Source of the DNA: Candidatus Cloacimonadota bacterium
GTDB taxonomy: Bacteria; Cloacimonadota; Cloacimonadia; Cloacimonadales; JAFGVF01
Reading direction: 5' to 3'
NCBI GenBank assembly: GCA_016938155.1
Contig: JAFGVF010000328.1
Coordinates: 1-7,909 of the forward strand
DNA length: 7,909 nt
In this document: positions 1 to 6,802 of the stretch, one piece after another
How the letters are laid out: every line of letters begins with the position of its first letter
Numbering within the stretch: the stretch's first letter is position 1
Translations under genes and position numbers: made by a program
Notes under the pieces: generated by a model
The model's database searches: none
What the model saw: the letters and a program-made list of their open reading frames with translations, nothing else
What the model was told of the DNA's origin: nothing

Positions 1-898
1 AGGGTACCGTATCAATCTGAACTGCATCCATATAAACCTTGAACCCCGTAACTTCTCCTCCGGTTGTCTGCGTATAATTCCAATTGACCGTAATATTTTG
101 AGGCTGATCAACAGCTCCATCGGCTGGGAAAATCAAGGTAGAAGGATTGGGTAATTTCTTAGTTCTGAAAGAACGGGTACTTCCATAGCTTATACCGGCA
201 CTGTTAACTGCATAGGCACGAACATAATATGTTGTACCGGAATTTAAACCGGTCATATTGGAAACAAACGAACCTGCTCCGGTTCCATTTGTAGTATAGG
301 AGTTAGCTATAGTAGGTGTACCCATTGTATTCCAGCATACTCCACGAGATGTTACTGTAGCACCTCCGTCGCTGGTGATATTTCCACCTGAAACAGCACT
401 GTTTTCCAAGATTGAAGTGATGCTGTTTGTGGTGATAGTGGGTTTCTTAGCTCCCCAAATTTGGAACTCTTTTATCTGAATACCATAGTTGAATGGGTAA
501 TCATTGCCGATTATTTGAAAATACCGAGCTGTAGAATTTACCGACACATTAATATCATCAACATCTGATATTGTCGCAATTGTTGTCCAAACCAGTCCGG
601 CAGGACTCGACTGGATTACAGCATTGCTGAAGGAGTGAGAACTATCTGTAAAGTCGATAATAATATTATTGACTAATGCGGTAGCTCCCAAATCTACTCG
701 GTACCAAAGAGAAGTGCCATCGTTAAAACCGCTTCCTGATGACCAATATGTCGAACTGTTTCCGTCAACTCCTAATGCCGTGCCATATCCACTCTGCGTA
801 TTACTGGCTGTTGCTGTTCTGTTTAATGCTAAATTTACATCACTCAGTAATATGAGGGTTGTTAGGGAAAATATCAAAACAATTAATGCTTTTTTCAT
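1..898 (-). CDS. Secreted F5/8 type C (discoidin) and fibronectin-III-like protein, 5' part only
   Basis: The gene reads from ATG at 898 leftward for 299 codons without a stop and leaves the window, so the C-terminus is missing. The start follows AGGAGG (complement of 903-908) by four bases. Residues 1 to about 20 (MKKALIVLIFSLTTLILLS) form a signal peptide, so the product is exported. Residues about 22-149 match the F5/8 type C/discoidin fold: NLALNRTATAS opening, DGNSSTYWSS, WYRVDLG, then YFQIIGND and IKEFQIWG at the end. These domains usually bind carbohydrate or cell surfaces. Residues about 153-245 are a fibronectin-III-like module (SRGVCWN, TGLNSGTTYYVRAYAVNSAG, YGSTRSF) common in FCB-group secreted proteins. 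A second Fn3-like unit starts near residue 247 (FPADGAVDQPQNITVNWNY). The role is probably adhesion or polymer binding. A C-terminal sorting domain is plausible but lies outside the window. The domain call is strong; the ligand is unknown. Confidence 0.88.
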   Translation of the reverse strand, partial: MKKALIVLIFSLTTLILLSDVNLALNRTATASNTQSGYGTALGVDGNSSTYWSSGSGFNDGTSLWYRVDLGATALVNNIIIDFTDSSHSFSNAVIQSSPAGLVWTTIATISDVDDINVSVNSTARYFQIIGNDYPFNYGIQIKEFQIWGAKKPTITTNSITSILENSAVSGGNITSDGGATVTSRGVCWNTMGTPTIANSYTTNGTGAGSFVSNMTGLNSGTTYYVRAYAVNSAGISYGSTRSFRTKKLPNPSTLIFPADGAVDQPQNITVNWNYTQTTGGEVTGFKVYMDAVQIDTVP

Positions 899-911
899 TA
901 CTCCTCCTGAA

Positions 912-936
912 GTCATATCCAATGCTTGTATATGAC
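912..936 (-). promoter_or_regulatory. 7-bp inverted repeat just upstream of the discoidin-domain gene's RBS
   Basis: GTCATAT (912-918) and ATATGAC (930-936) are a perfect inverted repeat with an 11-base spacer. The repeat ends three bases upstream of the AGGAGG that serves the leftward gene. Its position fits either a dimeric regulator's operator or a small 5' UTR hairpin that could affect ribosome access. On the minus strand, TTGTCA and TATGAC also lie within it, 15 bases apart, as a poor promoter match. Function is inferred from position only. Confidence 0.35.
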
Positions 937-1101
937 AAATCGTGTCTATTAAAAAATATACTAATTTCTAAATATAGCTAATTCATTTTTAAAGAAATTA
1001 TTAAATAACATACAATAGGCTTATTTGATGTATTTCGGTTTTCAGGATTCAGGTATCTACTGACATATTTCTCTCTGTGAGCACTCAGACAATTCAAGCA
1101 G

Positions 1102-1178
1102 AATTCCGGCACAGTTCCTGCACACTTCCTGTACACTTCCCGTACAACTGTACAGGAAGTGTACAGGAAGTGTGCTAA
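1102..1178. repeat. Seven-unit 11-bp repeat array with internal inversion (27-bp hairpin)
   Basis: The stretch divides into seven consecutive 11-mers: GAATTCCGGCA, CAGTTCCTGCA, CACTTCCTGTA, CACTTCCCGTA, CAACTGTACAG, GAAGTGTACAG and GAAGTGTGCTA. Units 1-4 are degenerate direct copies and units 6-7 are the same motif inverted; unit 5 is the switch point. As a result 1121-1147 and 1150-1176 form 27-bp inverted arms with one mismatch and a two-base centre. The mismatch (1142 against 1155) is C against A in a plus-strand RNA but a G-U wobble in a minus-strand RNA, so a leftward transcript would pair fully apart from the tight loop. No U-run follows on either side, so it is not a canonical terminator. 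It could be a protein-binding array, a cruciform-prone site or a recombination relic. Confidence 0.85.
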
Positions 1179-1510
1179 TTTTGTGGTTTTATTCTACCCG
1201 AATTGCCTTTGGGAGTAAAGGGGGAAAAGGAGGATATCTAATTGATATATCAGAAATAGGCTTAAGTATCTTTTATGCCAGCCCTTTAGAACTGTGTGAC
1301 AGCTCTGGGAAGAATGATGAGTTACTTTTTATCACCAACTGAAGTTAGTGGCTGGGGGAAAAACTCAATAAAACTTTGCAATACTATTGACTTTGTAGTA
1401 GAAAAACTGGGGATAAAGACTATGTGAAGAATGAATAGTCTCCATCTGGACATCCCAGTCCGTCAAAACAAATTGCTTTACAAATACAAACAGCTTTCTT
1501 CTCTTTATCT

Positions 1511-2071
1511 ATGAATATCATTGAACGACCAATATCGGAGATAGGATTAATAGCAGAGGTTTCAATTGCCTTTGAAGTACATTCAGTAATAGAGTTCAGT
1601 TCTTCCGAAAATGGTTACATTCCCAAAGAAGTTGTTACGGAGTATCCATATACAAAAGATTATGACGCAATTCCCGGTAATCATCCCGGAGAATGGAGTA
1701 AACACTTTGATGTAAGTAAATGGGGACTTCTAATTGCGATTGAGGGTAAGAAAAAGATTGGCTCTGCTTTGATTGCTTTTGATACCAGGAATGTGGATAT
1801 GCTCGAAGGGCGTAGAGATTTAGCAGTGTTATGGGATATCAGAGTTTCACCTGAGTACAGAATGCAGGGGGTAGGTAAGGCACTTTTCGAAGAAGCAAAA
1901 AAGTGGGCTAAATTGCATAACTGCACCGAATTAAAGATTGAGACGCAGAATAATAATGTAGGTGCTGTTAATTTCTATCTGAAACAAGGTGCAGTTCTTC
2001 GTACAATAATTTCTAATGCATATCATGAACTGCCGGATGAGTGTATGCTCCTATTTTATCTCACACTATAA
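1511..2071 (+). CDS. GNAT family N-acetyltransferase
   Basis: The 186-residue protein has the GNAT core in its C-terminal half. This includes a beta-4 strand LAVLWDIRVSPEYR (about 104-117), the acetyl-CoA pyrophosphate loop R117-x-x-G120-x-G122 (RMQGVGKAL), an amphipathic helix, strand LKIETQNN (141-148), and the motif-B element N154-F-Y156-x-K-x-G. The enzyme should transfer an acetyl group from acetyl-CoA to an amine on a small molecule or protein. The ETQNNNVGAVNFYLKQGA stretch resembles streptothricin-acetyltransferase-type GNATs, but that is too weak to assign a substrate. ATG at 1511 is the only reasonable start, since an in-frame stop lies at 1436 with no ATG between. No Shine-Dalgarno sequence precedes it (the upstream bases are pyrimidine-rich), unlike its neighbours, so expression may be weak or use another initiation mode. 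It seems to be transcribed separately from the downstream operon. Confidence 0.85.
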   Translation: MNIIERPISEIGLIAEVSIAFEVHSVIEFSSSENGYIPKEVVTEYPYTKDYDAIPGNHPGEWSKHFDVSKWGLLIAIEGKKKIGSALIAFDTRNVDMLEGRRDLAVLWDIRVSPEYRMQGVGKALFEEAKKWAKLHNCTELKIETQNNNVGAVNFYLKQGAVLRTIISNAYHELPDECMLLFYLTL

Positions 2072-2100
2072 AAAAAGTTTCCAATCAATAACATCACTGA

Positions 2101-2121
2101 AAATGGGCATCTATGCCATTT
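2101..2121 (+). other. Imperfect hairpin between the acetyltransferase gene and the operon
   Basis: AAATGGGCAT (2101-2110) pairs with ATGCCATTT (2113-2121) with one bulged G. It lies 30 bases after the acetyltransferase stop. There is no T-run after it, so it is at best a weak terminator. Immediately downstream is ACCTCCTCC (2125-2133), whose CCTCCT is complementary to the AGGAGG of the following gene. In a readthrough RNA it could mask that ribosome binding site. On the minus strand the same bases form a strong Shine-Dalgarno followed only by ATG-GCA-TAG. Confidence 0.3.
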
Positions 2122-2157
2122 ATTACCTCCTCCAAAATAAAAGAAATAAAATAGTGC

Positions 2158-2185
2158 TTGACAGTTACGGTGTGTTGGCTAACCA
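2158..2185 (+). promoter_or_regulatory. Sigma70-type promoter of the gntR-ABC-sppA operon
   Basis: A perfect TTGACA -35 element at 2158-2163 is followed after 16 bases by TAACCA (2180-2185), a poor -10, or after 17 bases by AACCAT. Transcription would start near 2192, giving a leader of about 19 bases that keeps the AGGAGG at 2198-2203. The -35 is exact and well placed; the -10 is weak, as expected for a regulated promoter. There is no other obvious promoter between here and the terminator after sppA. Confidence 0.5.
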
Positions 2186-2192
2186 TAACACC
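2169..2192. promoter_or_regulatory. Imperfect palindrome, probable GntR/YtrA-type operator
   Basis: The palindrome has outer arms GGTGT (2169-2173) and ACACC (2188-2192) and further inner symmetry TGG (2176-2178) against CCA (2183-2185). It covers the spacer, the -10 region and the likely start point of the operon promoter. GntR dimers bind palindromes of this general GT...AC form, and the first gene of the operon encodes such a regulator. Negative autoregulation is therefore the natural reading. This is inferred from position and symmetry, not from a match to a known operator. Confidence 0.4.
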
Positions 2193-2210
2193 AGATTAGG
2201 AGGCAATAAA

Positions 2211-2582
2211 ATGGAATTTACCAATGAAATGCCGATATATCTTCAGTTAAAGAGGATGGTTGAGGAAGGAATACTTTCCGGGTATTATAAGGCCGATGAT
2301 ACCCTACCCTCGATTCGGGCTTTAGCTTTAGATTACAGATTGAATCCTCAGACAGTTTCGAGTGCATTTTCGGAATTGATGAATGAGGGAATAGTGTATA
2401 AGAAAAGAGGACTTGGTTTTTTTGTCTCTGAGAATGCCAAAGAGATGCTATTGAGACAGCGTAAGAGCGAGTTCTATGAAAAAGAAGTTAATGATTTCGC
2501 AAAGAAAGTGAAATTCCTTGGAATTGATATCAGCGAGATATGTAGTTTATTGAAAAAGATTGTAGAGGAGGTAACCTCGTGA
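2211..2582 (+). CDS. GntR-family transcriptional regulator, YtrA subfamily
   Basis: The 123-residue protein is a short GntR regulator. Its winged helix-turn-helix spans residues about 8-73: PIYLQLKRMVEEGILSGYY, the LPSIRALALDYRLNPQTVSSAF recognition region (32-53), and the wing KKRGLGFFV (64-72). Only about 50 residues of helical, charged sequence follow (74-123). The absence of a large effector domain is the hallmark of the YtrA subfamily, which normally represses its own operon with adjacent ABC transporter genes. The start at 2211 is set by AGGAGG at 2198-2203, seven bases upstream. The frame stays open upstream to at least 2016, but that extension overlaps the acetyltransferase gene and the promoter and is unlikely to be translated. 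The stop codon overlaps the GTG start of the ATPase gene (GTGA), which implies translational coupling. The inducer is unknown. Confidence 0.9.
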   Translation: MEFTNEMPIYLQLKRMVEEGILSGYYKADDTLPSIRALALDYRLNPQTVSSAFSELMNEGIVYKKRGLGFFVSENAKEMLLRQRKSEFYEKEVNDFAKKVKFLGIDISEICSLLKKIVEEVTS

Positions 2583-3430
2583 GTACATTAGAAGTAAAGG
2601 GTGTAACAAAGCATTACAAAAAGCTTTGTGCACTTGATAATGTTAGTTTTGAGATACCACAGGGCAGAATAATCGGGCTTTTCGGAAGAAATGGAGCCGG
2701 TAAATCGACCTTGATGCGATGTATGTTGGGATTACTGAGACATGAAGGTAGCATCTTGTTGGATGGGGAAGAGATAACTTACTCCAAGAACAGTATTTTT
2801 AAGAAGATAGCTTTTATCCCTGATGTTTCGGCGATGGATGTAAGATTACGAGTGAAAGATGCCATAGAGTTGGTAAGAGGAATCAATCCTTCTTGGAATG
2901 AAGAACGGTTTGATACGCTCTTTGCCAGAAGTAATCTGCCCTTGAAAAACAAGGTATCAACTCTTTCCAAGGGAATGAAGACCAAGCTTTATTTACTTCT
3001 GACTCTCTGTTTGGATGTGGACATACTTTTATTGGATGAGCCCACACTCGGACTGGACATCCAGTTTCGTAAGGAGTTCTTTAACTCTATATTAGGCGAA
3101 TTCTACGATGGGAAAAGAACCATAATCATATCGACTCATCAAGTGGAAGAAGTTGAAAACATCCTGCAGGACATAATCTTTATCGACAAAGGTAAGATAA
3201 TCCTCTATGATTCTATCGAAGAAATCAACAGTACTTATCGTCAGATAACGGTTCCTCAGAACTCCAAAGAGGCAATCTTGGCTTTAAATCCGCTCTCGGT
3301 ATTCGAAGGATTAGGTAACATCACGGCAATCGTTAAGGGCGAAATTGACTTAGGTGACCTGCTTTACACTTATACAAACCCAAGAATTGCAGACTTGTTC
3401 ATGGCAATGGTCGGAGGTTCAAATGAATAA
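2579..3430 (+). CDS. ABC transporter ATP-binding protein (YtrB/BcrA-like)
   Basis: The 283-residue cytoplasmic ATPase should power the membrane protein encoded next to it. Visible motifs are Walker A GRNGAGKST (36-44), a variant signature LSKGM (129-133), Walker B ILLLDEP (149-155), D-loop LGLD (157-160) and the H-loop STH with His187. At the Q-loop position the sequence is AFIPD, with Asp82 where most ABC ATPases have Gln; such substitutions occur in this subfamily. Residues about 215-283 form a C-terminal extension typical of ABC-2-type exporters. The GTG start at 2579 follows AGGAGG (2566-2571) by seven bases and overlaps the gntR stop by four bases. The stop overlaps the permease start by eight bases. 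The complex probably consists of two copies of this ATPase with two permeases. The exported substrate cannot be read from the sequence; antimicrobial peptides or envelope components are the usual candidates. Confidence 0.93.
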   Translation: MSTLEVKGVTKHYKKLCALDNVSFEIPQGRIIGLFGRNGAGKSTLMRCMLGLLRHEGSILLDGEEITYSKNSIFKKIAFIPDVSAMDVRLRVKDAIELVRGINPSWNEERFDTLFARSNLPLKNKVSTLSKGMKTKLYLLLTLCLDVDILLLDEPTLGLDIQFRKEFFNSILGEFYDGKRTIIISTHQVEEVENILQDIIFIDKGKIILYDSIEEINSTYRQITVPQNSKEAILALNPLSVFEGLGNITAIVKGEIDLGDLLYTYTNPRIADLFMAMVGGSNE

Positions 3431-4325
3431 ATTCTTACTGTTTCTGAAGCACGAGTTCAAGGTGAATAAAACAGCCTTTATGATACCCTTTATAATCCAG
3501 GGTATAAACATTGCTTTAAGTCTAATCATTCTTCTGTTGGTAGCTTCTAAGCTGATACCTGCCAATGGGACATTAGATGAAGGTTTAAACCAGTTATTCA
3601 GCGAAATAAATGTCGGGATAGACAGCGAGTTGAGCGGTGTTGTTTTGATGATAATCGGTTATATTATGACATCCATCTCAGTAACTATCTATGGAGTTTT
3701 AGTAGGCATGATAAGAGCAGGCAGTGTCCTCAATTATGAAATCAGAATGGGGTACGAACTTTTCTATCGTTCATTACCGATATCTATCTGGAGTCGTTCT
3801 GTTGCGAAGTATCTTAACAGTATAGTCGGTGCATTTCTTGCCGCAATCGGGGTTGCAATTGTTAACTACATCTTTGCGTCCTGCATGTTCTCAACTGTTT
3901 TTGCAGATAACGGACTGGTCTGGACAATGCTTTTTCAAGGCATGTTGGCAGGCTTTATCAGCACTATCTTTGCTGCGTTTCTTTTCGGTTCAATTGGATT
4001 CCTCCTGTCAGCTGTCTTTACGAAAATGGCTTTGCTGAAAGGTGCCTTTATCCTTTTAATCACAGGCTTCGTGGAACTGCTTCTCAAAGCCTTTGGAATC
4101 AAGTTCCTACCCCTTTTCAGCTACCTTACCGGTTCAATAGCGAAGTTGCTTAGACCAACCTCAATGGTAATGACATCAATAGAGAATACTAAAGATATTC
4201 AGAATTTGACTCATATTCCATTGACAAATTTCTTCCATACTGAACAAATATGGATTGTGCTGATCAGTTGCGGATTATTCGCTTTATCGACCATTATATA
4301 TAAATACAAAACATTAGATGCTTAG
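3423..4325 (+). CDS. ABC-2-type transporter permease, six predicted TM helices
   Basis: The 300-residue integral membrane protein has six hydrophobic segments, near residues 19-42, 72-97, 133-156, 166-199, 203-224 and 276-293. Its N-terminus is a short cytoplasmic stretch (MNKFLLFLKHEFKVNK) of the kind seen in ABC-2 permeases. The loop after helix 2, with MGYELFYRSLPISIWSRS (109-126), resembles the coupling region (E-x-x-x-x-R-S-L-P) that contacts the ATPase. ATG at 3423 was chosen because GGAGG (3413-3417) lies five bases upstream and the N-terminus then begins sensibly; the longer upstream reading lies wholly inside the ATPase gene. It is the membrane partner of the ATPase it overlaps, and the pair form one exporter with unknown substrate. 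The TAG stop is part of the TAGGAGG ribosome binding site of the next gene. Confidence 0.88.
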   Translation: MNKFLLFLKHEFKVNKTAFMIPFIIQGINIALSLIILLLVASKLIPANGTLDEGLNQLFSEINVGIDSELSGVVLMIIGYIMTSISVTIYGVLVGMIRAGSVLNYEIRMGYELFYRSLPISIWSRSVAKYLNSIVGAFLAAIGVAIVNYIFASCMFSTVFADNGLVWTMLFQGMLAGFISTIFAAFLFGSIGFLLSAVFTKMALLKGAFILLITGFVELLLKAFGIKFLPLFSYLTGSIAKLLRPTSMVMTSIENTKDIQNLTHIPLTNFFHTEQIWIVLISCGLFALSTIIYKYKTLDA

Positions 4326-4335
4326 GAGGCAAAGT

Positions 4336-6780
4336 ATGAAAAGAGTTATACCAATATTAGCAATTCTATTGCTGATTACGAGCTTAATGGCTCAGGTAAA
4401 CATGCCGGCAAACGGTTCGGTGGCTATTCCTGACGACCAAATGGGAATGCTTGAGAATCCCGCCGCAAACGGACTGTCCGATGGCATGACATTCAGTGCG
4501 TTATGGCATAGAAATGAGTCAACCTGGAAAGAGAACTATTCCTTAATCTGGAATTTTGAAGGTATCGGCTATTCCATGATTGTGAATGAAATTGATGATT
4601 ACAATCATGCTCTTTATTTGGGTTCAAATCTCGGTTCAAGTAAGTTACTGAGAAATATCTATCTGGGTGGGAGTTGGAACTGGATGAACGATAAGTTTGA
4701 AGACGGCAATTATAAGGTCGGAACAATTATGCGTCCTCATCCGTTCTTTTCTCTCGGAGCTACGGCAGACTTCCTGTATGATGCTGTTAATGAAGAATAC
4801 TTAGACCCTGATTATCGTTTCGGTATCGGGATCAGACCTTTCCTGAAAAGCCCACTTTATGATAAAGTGGAGTTCTTTGCCGACTTCGGGTACTATGACC
4901 TGAATCGTAATGACCCGCTTGCGGACGAAGACAGGGGAATCTCATCTCCGATTGTCGGTGCAAATCTGAAGCTGTTGGAAGGACTTAAGCTCAGTGGTTC
5001 CTATAATATCGAAGATGAAGTAACAGGTATTAACTTCTCAATGAGTATCGGGACTTTCACAGCCGGCTCAAGAACCGAACTGAACGATGACACTAACTAT
5101 GGCTATGATTACATATCCATTAATGAGAAATACATCCCATCACTTCTTGAAAAGAACGGTAGTAAAGCTTATAAAATGACTTTGGATAAACCGATTGTGG
5201 ATGCCAGAGAATCGATGAATATCGGTCCTATCATTCTTATTGATAAGAAGAATATGACTTTGACACAGTTCAAGAATAAACTGGATATGATTGCTCAGGA
5301 TGAGACAATTGGTGCCGTTTTGTTCATGAATCCTAATTTCCCCGCTTCCATGGCTCGCAAACAGGAGATTGCTCAATACATTAATCAATTCAAACAGGAA
5401 TCAGGGAAGCAGGTTATCTCTTATTTTGATAATATTTCCAACTCAGGCTATTTCTTTGCAGCCCTTGTGTCCGACAAAATATATCTCAATAAGATGGGTG
5501 GGATAGACCTGAAGGGTATGGCAATCCAGATGCCATATTTCAAGGAGTTACTTGATACTCTCGGGATTGAGTTTACAAACCTGAGAAGTCATCCCTACAA
5601 GACTGCCGGTAATAATTTAACCGAAAAACAGATGACGGAAAAGGAAAGAGAGTCCTATTCAACCGTTTTCGGTGATATCTATAATGAATTTATCAAGGGT
5701 ATCGAAGGTGCCAGAGGTGATGTGATAGAATGTACTATCGAAGCTGTGGATAATGGACCATATTTCAATGCGGAAGACTGCTTGAAAAAGGGACTTGTTG
5801 ATGAGATACTCTATGAATCTGAGCTTCCTAAAGCTCTAAAAGAGCAATTCAAATATACTTCAATTACCTCTGAAACGAACGAAAGAATAGAAACTGACTG
5901 GGTTGAAGATTCCGAATCTAAGATAATGGTTATCAATGCAACCGGTAATATTATTATGGGTAAGGGCAAACCGGGAAGCAGTATCGGTGCAGAAAGCTAT
6001 GCCAAAGCTATCCAGAAAGCCCGTAAAGACCCAACAGTTAAAGCTATTGTTCTGAGAGTTGACAGTGGCGGTGGTTCAGCTCAGGCTTCTGATATCATTG
6101 CCCATGAAGTCAAACTTTGTAAAGAGGGTAAAGATGCCAAACCGGTTGTTGTCTCCATGTGCGGAGTCGCTGCCTCAGGTGGTTACTATATCTCTGCTTA
6201 TGCTGATAAAATATTTGCAGAACCGGCTACTATTACCGGCTCTATAGGTGTAATCGGGTTACTTCCTAACTTTGAAGGTCTATATGAGAAAATCAAAGTG
6301 AATTGGAGCATGATAAAATACGGCGAACATGCCGACTTAGGTGCTACAAACAGGAAGATGACTGAAGATGAAAAAGAGATGCTGAAAGGTATGATTGAAA
6401 ACACTTATGACATCTTTATCGATGTTGTTGCTGAAGGCAGGAACATGAGCACTGAAGATGTTAAGAACATTGCCCAAGGCAGAATCTGGACAGGGAATCA
6501 AGCTCTTAAAAATGGGCTGATTGACCAGCTCGGTTCACTGGAAGATACAATAGCGGAAGCTGCTAAACTTGCAAATATCAAGAACGAAATCGATTTGGTT
6601 CAGTATCCATCTGCAAAAGAGGGTATTACTGTGGAAATAGATATGCCGGAAATCCCATTCGCCGGTACATACCTGCCAAAGGGAGCTAAAGCCATCACTG
6701 ATGCGGTTCAGATGCTTGACCAATATAAGAATGAAAAGGTGCTCTATTTGACACCCTTCATGTATGATATGAACGAATAA
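4336..6780 (+). CDS. sppA: SppA-type signal peptide peptidase (S49) with an N-terminal beta-barrel-like domain
   Basis: The protein has 814 residues, compared with about 618 for E. coli SppA. Residues 1-20 are a signal peptide with a likely cut after LMA. Residues about 21-265 are not protease: the sequence is rich in aromatic, alternating beta-strand patterns with an early NPAANGL motif, reminiscent of PorV/FadL-like outer-membrane proteins. From about 285 the two S49 domains follow. The first contains YKTAGNNLTEKQMT with Lys422, the counterpart of the E. coli general base Lys209. The second contains DSGGGSA (576-582) and AASGGYYIS (612-620) with Ser614 as nucleophile, then TITGSIGVIG (632-641). 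The Lys-Ser spacing of 192 matches the E. coli arrangement (200), so the enzyme should be active on signal peptides or misfolded membrane peptides. The start at 4336 follows AGGAGG (4324-4329) by six bases; an ATG at 4318 would add six residues but lacks a ribosome binding site. It is the last gene of the operon. Confidence 0.92.
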   Translation: MKRVIPILAILLLITSLMAQVNMPANGSVAIPDDQMGMLENPAANGLSDGMTFSALWHRNESTWKENYSLIWNFEGIGYSMIVNEIDDYNHALYLGSNLGSSKLLRNIYLGGSWNWMNDKFEDGNYKVGTIMRPHPFFSLGATADFLYDAVNEEYLDPDYRFGIGIRPFLKSPLYDKVEFFADFGYYDLNRNDPLADEDRGISSPIVGANLKLLEGLKLSGSYNIEDEVTGINFSMSIGTFTAGSRTELNDDTNYGYDYISINEKYIPSLLEKNGSKAYKMTLDKPIVDARESMNIGPIILIDKKNMTLTQFKNKLDMIAQDETIGAVLFMNPNFPASMARKQEIAQYINQFKQESGKQVISYFDNISNSGYFFAALVSDKIYLNKMGGIDLKGMAIQMPYFKELLDTLGIEFTNLRSHPYKTAGNNLTEKQMTEKERESYSTVFGDIYNEFIKGIEGARGDVIECTIEAVDNGPYFNAEDCLKKGLVDEILYESELPKALKEQFKYTSITSETNERIETDWVEDSESKIMVINATGNIIMGKGKPGSSIGAESYAKAIQKARKDPTVKAIVLRVDSGGGSAQASDIIAHEVKLCKEGKDAKPVVVSMCGVAASGGYYISAYADKIFAEPATITGSIGVIGLLPNFEGLYEKIKVNWSMIKYGEHADLGATNRKMTEDEKEMLKGMIENTYDIFIDVVAEGRNMSTEDVKNIAQGRIWTGNQALKNGLIDQLGSLEDTIAEAAKLANIKNEIDLVQYPSAKEGITVEIDMPEIPFAGTYLPKGAKAITDAVQMLDQYKNEKVLYLTPFMYDMNE

Positions 6781-6802
6781 ATCCCCCTTGATAATAACCA
6801 TG

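Larger units (their letters stand above)
899..1510. other. Divergent intergenic region, no gene seen
   Basis: This 612-bp stretch separates the leftward discoidin-domain gene from the rightward acetyltransferase gene. I find no credible open reading frame on either strand. It holds the inverted repeat at 912-936 and the 11-bp repeat array at 1102-1178. An AAGGAGG Shine-Dalgarno-like run at 1227-1233 is followed only by a TTG codon and a stop five codons later, so it serves no visible gene. TTGACT at 1387-1392 with GATAAA 19 bases downstream is a weak promoter candidate for the acetyltransferase. The left end (930-1010) is very AT-rich, as expected near the promoter of the leftward gene, but no clear -35/-10 pair stands out. 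Confidence 0.7.

Noticed and set aside
669..935. 88-codon plus-strand frame in the first kilobase.
   Set aside because: It is antisense to the discoidin-domain gene, which has a signal peptide, a strong ribosome binding site and recognisable domains.
1121..1176. The 27-bp hairpin as an intrinsic terminator.
   Set aside because: No T-run follows on either strand, and the flanking genes diverge from this region rather than end at it.
1277..1311. Imperfect stem around AGAACTGT and ACAGCTCT in the divergent intergenic region.
   Set aside because: Mismatch, bulges and no T-run; no better than expected by chance.
2016..2210. A 65-residue N-terminal extension of the GntR regulator.
   Set aside because: It overlaps the acetyltransferase gene, the promoter and the operator, and a clear AGGAGG plus ATG marks 2211 as the start. 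The 123-residue form has the normal length for a YtrA-type regulator.
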